From: UBA6059 sp040219045
Lineage (GTDB): Bacteria > Bacteroidota > Bacteroidia > Cytophagales > Cyclobacteriaceae
Reading direction: 5' to 3'
Length of the DNA stretch: 64,000 nt
Assembly: GCA_965229505.1 (NCBI GenBank)
Contig: OZ245881.1
Span: 4,712,001-4,776,000 of the forward strand
Under the pieces are notes generated by a model. That model saw only the letters and a program-made list of their open reading frames with translations, had not been told where the DNA came from and searched no databases. How positions within the stretch are numbered: position 1 is the stretch's first letter; each line of letters starts with the position of its first letter. The position numbers and the translations under genes were made by a program. Shown here piece after piece: positions 56,951 to 64,000 of this stretch.

Positions 56951-57808
56951 ATGAGGCTAATAAGATTTGGTAATGCTGGTGAAGAGAAGCCAGGTATAGA
57001 ATTGAATAATGGGGTCAGGAAAGACCTGAGTGGATTGGTTAAGGATATTGATCGAGAATTTCTCGCTCAGGATGGATTAGAAAAACTTCGAGCCATCGTT
57101 GACAAGGGGCTTGATCAGCTGCCGACGGTCAGCAACGATATTCGTCTTGGTCCACCTATCAAAGATCCTAGTAAGATCATCTGTGTAGGGCTCAACTATG
57201 CCGATCATGCTAAGGAAGCTGGTATGGACATACCAAAAGAGCCTATATTATTCTTTAAGTCTACCACTTCGCTCTGTGGTCCAAATGATCCGATGACCAT
57301 TCCCAAGAACAGCCAAAAGACAGATTGGGAGGTAGAGCTGAATATTGTCATCGGAAAGAAAGCGCAGTATATCGAGGAGGCTGATGCCTATGATCACATT
57401 GCGGGCTACACCCTATTCAATGACTATAGCGAACGCGAGTTTCAGATCGAAAGAGGTGGTCAATGGGTCAAAGGCAAGAGCTGCGACACCTTTTCTCCGG
57501 TAGGTCCATGGTTAGTTACAAGAGATGAAATAGCTGATCCAAATAACCTTAACCTCTGGCTAAAGGTGAATGGAAAAACCAAGCAAAACGGTAGTACGAG
57601 TCAGTTTATCTTCAAAGTGGATAAGGTGGTGAGTTATATCTCTCAATTTATGACACTTCTGCCCGGTGACATGATCTCAACAGGTACTCCTCCAGGTGTA
57701 GGTATGGGCTTCAAGCCACCCAAGTACCTCAAACCTGGTGACGTAGTAGAGTTGGGTATTGAGGGATTGGGTACCTCCAGTCAGGTAGCACAAGCCTACA
57801 AAGGGTAA
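56951..57808 (+). CDS. Fumarylacetoacetate hydrolase-family protein, 2,4-diketo-3-deoxy-sugar-acid hydrolase candidate
   Basis: The 285-residue protein has the FAH fold. It has KIICVGLNYADHAKEAGM, PILFFKSTTSLCGPNDP, metal ligands in DWEVELNIVIGK and FNDYSERE, KSCDTFSPVGPWLVT and PGDMISTGTPPGVGMGFKPPKYLKPGD. Enzymes with this N-terminal arrangement cleave 2,4-diketo-3-deoxy-L-fuconate or rhamnonate to pyruvate and lactate. The 31-bp gap to the SDR gene and the pathway neighbours support that. Ureidoglycolate lyase is a common but less fitting annotation. Its stop codon abuts the end of the convergent CRTAC1 gene. Confidence 0.85.
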   Translation: MRLIRFGNAGEEKPGIELNNGVRKDLSGLVKDIDREFLAQDGLEKLRAIVDKGLDQLPTVSNDIRLGPPIKDPSKIICVGLNYADHAKEAGMDIPKEPILFFKSTTSLCGPNDPMTIPKNSQKTDWEVELNIVIGKKAQYIEEADAYDHIAGYTLFNDYSEREFQIERGGQWVKGKSCDTFSPVGPWLVTRDEIADPNNLNLWLKVNGKTKQNGSTSQFIFKVDKVVSYISQFMTLLPGDMISTGTPPGVGMGFKPPKYLKPGDVVELGIEGLGTSSQVAQAYKG

Positions 57809-59800
57809 CTACCTTACGATCAATTTCCTGGAGGTTGATTTACCATTAGAGGTTAATCTAATAATATAGATTCCTGATTGTAAACCATTCCTAATCAGCT
57901 GATAATGATTATTAAATTTAGCATGAAGGAGGGTTCTGCCTGACAAGTCCATCACTTCTAACTGGCTTGATGTAGCATTCGTATTTTTGATAATTGTAGT
58001 AGTGCTCATGGGGTTCGGATAGATGTGCCAGGTATCATCCAGATGGTCTATAGTCGTCACTACCTCTACCACCTCACAGTTTCCATCATCGCTGTTTGCC
58101 TGGAGGTCGAAACTTGCTGAAGTCGGATCCATACAGCCTGCTACTTCGATGAAACAGCCGTAGTTGACAGTTGCGCTCGGATCGTAGTTTACAGCATCAG
58201 CATTGGTGCAGCCCGCGATCTGGTAATCTTCCTGATTTTCAGTGATTCTGATCAAATTGTCTGCGTTAACATTGGACATTGACTGTCGCTTGCCGCCAGG
58301 CCAAATCACCACTACTGAATCAAGCTGCTCGACTAAACCGAGACCAAAATGAAGCAATGACGAATGCTGAGAAGCGTGGGATGAGCCTCCATTGAGCTCT
58401 TTAATCCACAATTCCTCCTGGTGATATAGCAAGACTTTAGCTCCAAATGCATCTCTAGTGGCCTGGGTTCCCGAAAGCATCACTTTCAGCCAATGATCAC
58501 TACTCGTAAGCTTATTGTCATAAATCAGCAATCGACCAGAATCATTGTTTTCTGCGGCTATGGCGACTATCACCTCCTGATCACCATCATTATCCAAGTC
58601 TCCTACTGCAAGCCCCCTGCCTCGCTGCGTATTATCAAATCCCACGAAAGAGGAAATATCACTAAAGCTTCCATCACGGTTGTTGAGAAACAGCTTATTA
58701 GGATCTTCCTGGTCATTGGCAATAAACCTGGCAGCTGGAATATCACCATTACTAACCAGCAAGTCTTCAAAACCATCATGATTGAGATCAACAAATGCAG
58801 TACCCCAACCAGTTGTGAATGCCTCAGTAACAAAAGTGTTGTCTACACCTGCTTCAGATGCTAAATCGGCATAGACATTGGTTGCGCTTCCGGTGTGCAA
58901 GAGGTTGCTTCCTAGGTTCGTGACATAATAATCCATGTACCCATCCCTATTGTAATCCCCCTCGGCAACTCCCATTCCATAGATAGCCTTTCCCAGATTC
59001 ATGGCATCAGAAGAGTTGACAAAAATTGAATCGGGAAAGCCATTGGTCAGACCCACATTAGGTGATACCCATTCCCCAAAGTCATTGGCAACAAACAGAT
59101 CAGGCTGGTGATCACCATTCAGGTCAGTGGCTACAGCAGCCAAACCACAGCCTATATCACCCGTCTGTGTCGCAGTAGTAGCATCTGTGAATGTCAGGTC
59201 GCCGTTGTTTAGGTACAACCGATTGGGATAGCAAGAATGATTAAAACCAACAACTTCACCGTCTTCATCAACCACAGCCTCCTGGCGTTGTACGTAATTG
59301 ACAATGTATAAATCCAGCCAACCATCAAGGTTAAAATCGGCAAAGACTGCTCCTGTAGCCCATTCCAGCACATTGAGACCAGCTGATTGTGAAACCTCTT
59401 TGAATGTACCATCACCATTGTTTAAAAAGAGAAGGTGATGCCTGAGTTGGTCTGTACCTACGAAGATATCCCGATAGCCGTCATTGTTGATATCACCGGT
59501 CACCACCGACATGGTATTGTAGAAAATGGTCGTGTCGAGCGATGCGAAAGGTGCTATGTCTACAAAAGTACCATTGCCATTGTTTTTGTAGAGCTTGTCT
59601 TTGAAACGACCGCCAGTGAGATACATATCCTGAAAGCCGTCATTGTTGAAGTCGAAGATGGCCACCCCACCACCTATCAAGCCGCGGTGATAATGATCAA
59701 CTCCCCATTGTTGGGCCCCTTCCTCAAGCTGGATTTGAGCATTTGCGGTAGCAAAAAATCCCGCAATCAAAAAACAACTAATTTCAAATGCTCTCAGCAT
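57809..59800 (-). CDS. CRTAC1-like FG-GAP/VCBS repeat protein with type IX sorting domain
   Basis: A signal peptide (ISCFLIAGFFATANAQ) leads 663 residues. Many FG-GAP repeats follow, with Ca-binding DxDxDG-like loops such as DFNNDGFQDMYL, DINNDGYRDIFVG, DLNGDHQPDLFVAND and DYNRDGYMDYYV. Then comes the ASPIC/UnbV domain (FGAKVLLYHQEELWIKELNGGSSHASQ, LDSVVVIWPGGKRQ). A Cys-bearing GCTNADAVNYDPSATVNYGC repeat pair precedes the C-terminal type A sorting domain (WHIYPNPMSTTTII to KLIVR). It is exported through T9SS and displayed or released, probably to bind surfaces or polymers. It ends convergent with the FAH-family gene. Confidence 0.9.
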   Translation of the reverse strand: MLRAFEISCFLIAGFFATANAQIQLEEGAQQWGVDHYHRGLIGGGVAIFDFNNDGFQDMYLTGGRFKDKLYKNNGNGTFVDIAPFASLDTTIFYNTMSVVTGDINNDGYRDIFVGTDQLRHHLLFLNNGDGTFKEVSQSAGLNVLEWATGAVFADFNLDGWLDLYIVNYVQRQEAVVDEDGEVVGFNHSCYPNRLYLNNGDLTFTDATTATQTGDIGCGLAAVATDLNGDHQPDLFVANDFGEWVSPNVGLTNGFPDSIFVNSSDAMNLGKAIYGMGVAEGDYNRDGYMDYYVTNLGSNLLHTGSATNVYADLASEAGVDNTFVTEAFTTGWGTAFVDLNHDGFEDLLVSNGDIPAARFIANDQEDPNKLFLNNRDGSFSDISSFVGFDNTQRGRGLAVGDLDNDGDQEVIVAIAAENNDSGRLLIYDNKLTSSDHWLKVMLSGTQATRDAFGAKVLLYHQEELWIKELNGGSSHASQHSSLLHFGLGLVEQLDSVVVIWPGGKRQSMSNVNADNLIRITENQEDYQIAGCTNADAVNYDPSATVNYGCFIEVAGCMDPTSASFDLQANSDDGNCEVVEVVTTIDHLDDTWHIYPNPMSTTTIIKNTNATSSQLEVMDLSGRTLLHAKFNNHYQLIRNGLQSGIYIIRLTSNGKSTSRKLIVR

Positions 59801-59816
59801 ATACTCACAAAATAAA

Positions 59817-59845
59817 AAAGAGAGTAGCGGATAACTACTCTCTTT
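59817..59845 (-). terminator. Rho-independent terminator between the CRTAC1 and lipoprotein genes
   Basis: AAAGAGAGTAG (59817-59827) and CTACTCTCTTT (59835-59845) form a perfect 11-bp stem with a 7-base loop. On the minus strand the stem is followed by TTTTATTTT. It ends the transcript of the lipoprotein gene at 59905-60675 before the next gene begins at 59800. Confidence 0.9.
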
Positions 59846-59904
59846 AATGACTCACTCCATTGGAAGTGTCTCAATGACCTCATAATGTCATTTCAAATAA
59901 TGAT

Positions 59905-60675
59905 TTATTTCGCCACCGCGGTGTAGGTGTATTCGAACACACCAAATAAATTAGTTTCATCAGCAACCCACTGAGACTTGGTAAACTCCTTAATCGCATA
60001 GGTCACTGTGTCTGTAGCGGCTCCCGTGAAGGCGTCAGCTCTAAACCACTGAAGTGTATCCTGAGCCTCATTCATGGCCCATCCGTCGAAAGTTGCAAAA
60101 CCGTCAAAGTCACAAGATCCTCCACCAGAACCAGTCAATGCGCCATAGTCAACACTCATTGATCCATCTGCCTCGAAACTGTAGACATTGTCCTCTTCAC
60201 AGGGCAGGATACTCTCAGCATCATCAAAAATCAGTGATGAGTATCTCCAATTGAAAGAAACAAGCAATTGCTCATTAGAGGCGTTGGTAGTGATCACCAA
60301 ATCCACCTCGTCTGTCAGATCGTTAGCATCAGTCACCAAGAAATTGAACCTGATTGGATTCTCAAGTCCTTCAGTACCAATAGTATAGCTGAAGTTGTAA
60401 GGTAGGCCACTAGTCACTTCCAACACACCACCCGTTCCATAACTTGCATCAGGGGCAGTACCTATGAATTTTGATATTTCCATTTTAGCAAAAGCTCCAT
60501 CCAGTTCACCACTTATCGTCGCGCTTACTACATCTCCAATGTCTCCACTAGCTGAGGCATTGTCAATAGATACCAGTGGGGCAACTGGTGCTGGTTCGTC
60601 ATCATCGCCACAACTGGTGAATACCAATGAAGCTGCTGTCATCATGCCGATGACCCAAATTAGATTTCTTCTCAT
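59905..60675 (-). CDS. Lipoprotein of unknown function
   Basis: The 256-residue product has a lipobox (VFTSC) followed by an Asp/Glu/Pro linker (GDDDEPAPVAP). The first domain (about 30-130) looks like an Ig-like or cadherin-type strand set (LVSIDNASASGDIGDVVSATISGEL). The second half (LLVSFNWRYSSLIFDDAESILPCEEDNVYSFEADGSMSVDYG to YTYTAVAK) resembles lipocalin-like C-terminal domains common in Bacteroidota, with two Cys that could pair. No enzyme site is seen. It is a monocistronic gene between two CRTAC1/VCBS genes, with its own terminator. Confidence 0.75.
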   Translation of the reverse strand: MRRNLIWVIGMMTAASLVFTSCGDDDEPAPVAPLVSIDNASASGDIGDVVSATISGELDGAFAKMEISKFIGTAPDASYGTGGVLEVTSGLPYNFSYTIGTEGLENPIRFNFLVTDANDLTDEVDLVITTNASNEQLLVSFNWRYSSLIFDDAESILPCEEDNVYSFEADGSMSVDYGALTGSGGGSCDFDGFATFDGWAMNEAQDTLQWFRADAFTGAATDTVTYAIKEFTKSQWVADETNLFGVFEYTYTAVAK

Positions 60676-60749
60676 AGTTTTAGATATTAATGTTTACAGA
60701 CGATCTTCTCGTTTTAATAAATGCAATACAATTAGAGTTAAGTATGGGA

Positions 60750-63700
60750 TTATTCCCATTCGCACTTTTTATCAGGGCAATATTGAAATATTTTCAATCC
60801 CTCATTTCTTATCGCTACCGCAATCAGCAGCTGATCGTTCCTATATCGAAGTTTGGTCATGGACGTGATGTCTCCACTAGCGTAAAATGGAGGTTGAGTG
60901 CCTGACGTAAGTTCACCATTTTCGAATACCGCTAAAACAGGATTAGACCGCCCATAGCTGCGGCCATCATTTTCAGCCAGTGAAAAACCGCCAGCGAGAA
61001 GAACTTCCGAATGACTGTCTTGATCAAAATCATGGACAAGGCTCTCTCCGATCGGAAATAACTGAGCTTCTCTTGGCAAGCTGTGCGCTTTAAATCGACC
61101 ATTATCATTCTCCAGGTAGTAGGAAGAGGCCGTATTCGCAGATAGGCTAGCCATGGGATTATTTGCCTGTACTAGCTCCTGAATGTCTGTCTGAGCGTAG
61201 CTGAGGTGATTTGGAAACAGCCTTGCAATAAACGGGTATCTGCGAAACAAGACATCTCTGGAAGGTTGGAGTGTCTCCTTGCCATTGACAAAATATGTCA
61301 TTAGTGGTTCCGGTTTATTATCTCCGTTGATGTCAACCAGATGTAGTGTGGCTGGTGAATCAGTGGATAGTTGATATCCGGTATTTTGTCCTATGTTTCC
61401 AAGAATTAGATCCAGATCACCGTCCTGATCCAGATCAGCTGCTTCTACATATCTCCACCAACCATTCGATGACTCCCATTCGGGTACGGGCTGATCATGA
61501 ACAAACTGCTCGCCATCCCTGATCAGGAATATTAATGGCATCCACTCCCCCGCAATAATAATATCCGGCCGGCCATCTCCGCTGTAATCAGCTAGCGACA
61601 AATCTTTGACTATACCAACAAATTCAGTTTCCAGAAGGTGAGTGCCTGAAACATCTTCAAAGCGATCTCCATTGTTGGTCAGCAGTTTTAACGCGCTGTG
61701 ATAGGGCGAGCTACTGGTCTCGGACCACAGCACGTCAATGTCTCCATCTTGATCATAATCTCCTACCGTAATAGCAGAAATAGTCCCCCCCGCTGCTGGT
61801 AATATGGCTGTTCTATCTGTCAGGCTTCTCTGTCGAGTGCCGAAATGCAGTGACAATCCAGGCTCAGCAGTTTCTACAATTCCACTGCTCTGCAGCAATA
61901 AATCATCAATTTGATCACCGTTGAAATCTGCCACAACAGCCTCCTTCAATATATCTGTCACTTGTAGCTCCATTGCTTCCGATGAGAATCCTCCATCTGT
62001 CTCCTGGTAGTATATGGTGTGACTTACCGATGTTGTGACGAACAGGTCTTGCAATCCATTGCCGTCAAAATCCCCGGTTGCGAGTTGGAATCCATCTGCT
62101 GTCCTTCTATAGGGGAAAAGTGGCTGCAGCTTAAAGTCTGGGTAATCAATGCTATGGTGGCTCTGGTTGAAACCAAGTTCTTGCGTCCGCTCGATAAAAA
62201 GTTCTGAAGACTGGTTTGTGGTATCCAGCGTTCCAACGAAATCAGCCGCTGCGTAATCTAATGTCAAGCGTTCATTAGCGGGTAAGTATTGCTTGCGGCT
62301 GATTTTACCATCAGGCCATGTCACTTCCAGACTCAGCACGAGGGTATCTTTGCCCAGACCAAAATGAAGAATTGAAGAAACGGTCGACATGAAGCCTCGT
62401 GCTGTTGACTGCTCCAAATACTGGTCACCTGAGGAGGTGGTCAGGGTTATTTTGGCACCTACTGCTTCGGGGTTTAGTTCTGTCCCGATCAACTGTATCT
62501 GTAGATAGTTAGTGGGGGTACTTTCGTTTCTAAGCATGAAAGCCGGGTCATTGATATTATTGACCACTAAGTCAAGATCTCCATCATTGTCCAGATCGCT
62601 GTATAAAGCAGCATTAGAGAAGCTTTTGCTGTGCCCGAACCATTCTGAAGCTGTATCCTCAAACTTCAACTTGCCATCACTTCTGAAGCTGTAATTGACA
62701 GCACCCAGGTCGGTCTGTGCTGCCACCCTTTCTAGTGCCTGTTCATTGGCTTGCTCAACTGATTTAAACATTGACAGGTTATTATTGTAATCGATGAAAT
62801 CCTTGTTGGTGATGTCCCTCAGGTAGCCATTGGTGATATACAGGTCCTTCCAGCCATCATTGTCAAGATCAGCCAGCAGAGGTGCCCAGCTCCAGTCAGT
62901 ACGGTGTATGCCGGCAAACCGACCTATCTCAGCAAAATGCATACTGCCTTGGTTCAACTGTAGGGTATTTCTGACAAACTGATCTTCATAACCCATGGAC
63001 TTGATCTGGTTGAATTTATCATAGTTCATCGAACCAGCCATCATCTTTTCATCCACGGGATCTGATGATAGCATATCCATCACCACTATGTCCATCAAGC
63101 CGTCATTGTTGACATCAGCGACCTCATTACCCATGCCATTGTAGGATTGCTCCTGAATAGCTTTGGCTATCACGTTTGAGAATGTACCATCTCCCTGATT
63201 AAGGTAAAGGAGGTCATTGCTGATAAAGTCGTTAGATACATAAATATCAGACCAGCCATCATTGTTTATATCGCTAATGGCAACACCAAGTCCATAACCT
63301 TCGATGGTGATACCGGCTTCTGAGGAGACATCCGTGAAGGTTTCATCTCCATTGTTCCGGTAGAGTTTATCGGTGCTTGGACTCTCGCCCCGGACTTTCT
63401 TCGGAAGTGGAGTATTCAGGACAGTCCGGTCATTAGCGTGATTGAGTAGATAAAGGTCAAGGTCTCCATCATTGTCATAGTCAAAGAATGCTGAATGCGT
63501 GGTATAGCTACTATCTGCCACTCCCCAACGGCCGGCTACTTCTTGAAACTTCCCATTACCATCATTGATATATAGCAAGTTCATTCTTTGTTCTGGTCTG
63601 GGGGAGCCCGCTACACTAAAATAGATGTCTATCCAACCATCAGCATTGATATCGACAAGGCTGACTCCCGTGCACCAGCGATTGGTGTTGATTCCGGCAG

Positions 63701-64000
63701 CTTCCGTAATATCCTTGAACTTAAAATCTCCCAGATTGAGGTATACCCTACTTGGCACCCTGTTACCGGAGAAAACAAGGTCTTCGAGTCCGTCATTATT
63801 GAGGTCTCCGACACCCACACCCCCGCCATTAAATGCATAGATATAGTTGAGGATATTGATGCTGTCCGTGACCAGCAGTTCATTGCTGAAGTCCACTCCG
63901 GTGTAGTCAGCTTTAAGATCGCTAAACAGGGGTGCGGTTGTATTTGACTGCTGGCAGCCATTCAATCCCAAAGCAAGACTGTAGAGCACAATTGCTATGC
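60750..64000 (-). CDS. Large CRTAC1/VCBS-repeat lipoprotein, 5' end probably outside the window
   Basis: At least 1079 residues are visible from a GTG at 63989, and the frame stays open to the window edge as IAIVLYSLALGLNGC. The real start is therefore probably just beyond base 64000, and the protein is a lipoprotein (LGLNGC lipobox). Two sets of FG-GAP repeats (DLNNDGLEDLVFSG, DINADGWIDIYFS, DYDNDGDLDLYLLNH; later DFDGNGLQDLFVTTS, DYDQDGDIDVLWSE) flank an ASPIC/UnbV domain (AVGAKITLTTSSGDQYLEQS, SLEVTWPDGKIS). There is no T9SS sorting domain, so it stays lipid-anchored. It is related to, but larger than, the 57809-59800 protein. Confidence 0.88.
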   Translation of the reverse strand, partial: IAIVLYSLALGLNGCQQSNTTAPLFSDLKADYTGVDFSNELLVTDSINILNYIYAFNGGGVGVGDLNNDGLEDLVFSGNRVPSRVYLNLGDFKFKDITEAAGINTNRWCTGVSLVDINADGWIDIYFSVAGSPRPEQRMNLLYINDGNGKFQEVAGRWGVADSSYTTHSAFFDYDNDGDLDLYLLNHANDRTVLNTPLPKKVRGESPSTDKLYRNNGDETFTDVSSEAGITIEGYGLGVAISDINNDGWSDIYVSNDFISNDLLYLNQGDGTFSNVIAKAIQEQSYNGMGNEVADVNNDGLMDIVVMDMLSSDPVDEKMMAGSMNYDKFNQIKSMGYEDQFVRNTLQLNQGSMHFAEIGRFAGIHRTDWSWAPLLADLDNDGWKDLYITNGYLRDITNKDFIDYNNNLSMFKSVEQANEQALERVAAQTDLGAVNYSFRSDGKLKFEDTASEWFGHSKSFSNAALYSDLDNDGDLDLVVNNINDPAFMLRNESTPTNYLQIQLIGTELNPEAVGAKITLTTSSGDQYLEQSTARGFMSTVSSILHFGLGKDTLVLSLEVTWPDGKISRKQYLPANERLTLDYAAADFVGTLDTTNQSSELFIERTQELGFNQSHHSIDYPDFKLQPLFPYRRTADGFQLATGDFDGNGLQDLFVTTSVSHTIYYQETDGGFSSEAMELQVTDILKEAVVADFNGDQIDDLLLQSSGIVETAEPGLSLHFGTRQRSLTDRTAILPAAGGTISAITVGDYDQDGDIDVLWSETSSSPYHSALKLLTNNGDRFEDVSGTHLLETEFVGIVKDLSLADYSGDGRPDIIIAGEWMPLIFLIRDGEQFVHDQPVPEWESSNGWWRYVEAADLDQDGDLDLILGNIGQNTGYQLSTDSPATLHLVDINGDNKPEPLMTYFVNGKETLQPSRDVLFRRYPFIARLFPNHLSYAQTDIQELVQANNPMASLSANTASSYYLENDNGRFKAHSLPREAQLFPIGESLVHDFDQDSHSEVLLAGGFSLAENDGRSYGRSNPVLAVFENGELTSGTQPPFYASGDITSMTKLRYRNDQLLIAVAIRNEGLKIFQYCPDKKCEWE

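Overview
The window reads as the chromosome of a marine or soil Bacteroidota, most like Cytophagales. Supporting signs are type IX secretion C-terminal domains, a TonB-dependent receptor with a carboxypeptidase-like N-terminal domain, CRTAC1/VCBS proteins, many lipoproteins, LytS/LytTR signalling and promoters with the Bacteroidota -7 box TAnnTTTG. I saw no rRNA, tRNA or CRISPR array.

Layout. (1) 1-1.5 kb: the end of a membrane protein, a 246-bp tandem duplication carrying hairpin elements, dispersed repeats, a coiled-coil gene and a truncated HTH gene. (2) 1.57-11.6 kb: an AT-rich defence island. A rightward HTH/helicase/GHKL-ATPase/PLD operon converges on a leftward operon of a small RHH protein plus SspB (DUF4007), SspC (ATPase) and SspD (PAPS-reductase-like). 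This fits a single-stranded DNA phosphorothioation module (SspBCD) with an SspFGH-like restriction module. The RHH gene has a good promoter overlapped by a palindromic operator. (3) 11.8-29.5 kb: mostly housekeeping and envelope genes: DUF3024, a TrpF-like protein, mnmA, a lipoprotein, a secreted subtilase, rpe, a TonB receptor, an LpoB-like lipoprotein, a COG3014-type lipoprotein, a double FKBP lipoprotein, gyrA and a TPR protein.

(4) 29.7-37.8 kb: a second AT-rich defence island, a type III CBASS. Seven leftward, nearly touching genes encode a CD-NTase, a HORMA protein, a TRIP13-like AAA+ ATPase, a SAVED sensor fused to an HExxH zinc-peptidase-like domain, a three-helix membrane protein, a small unknown protein and a PIN-like nuclease. 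A divergent pair (XRE repressor plus ImmA/IrrE peptidase) matches the CapH/CapP regulators. The whole unit lies between two roughly 200-bp attC-like inverted-repeat elements that share a 29-bp direct repeat. I consider this the most interesting system here: a CBASS whose effector is a nucleotide-gated protease with possible downstream substrates or toxins in the same operon.

(5) 38.2-44.8 kb: accessory genes among dispersed repeats: a GreB-like factor, two related PD40 proteins (one fused to an esterase) and a 7TM sensor kinase/LytTR pair. (6) 44.8-57.8 kb: carbohydrate use. A GH38 alpha-mannosidase-like enzyme is followed by two divergent gene sets encoding SDR, lactonase, mutarotase-like and UxuA-like dehydratase proteins on one side, and two beta-propeller-like lipoproteins, a second SDR and an FAH-family hydrolase on the other. 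Together they could form a non-phosphorylative sugar-acid pathway. (7) 57.8-64 kb: two CRTAC1/VCBS surface proteins around a lipoprotein; the last one probably starts beyond the window.
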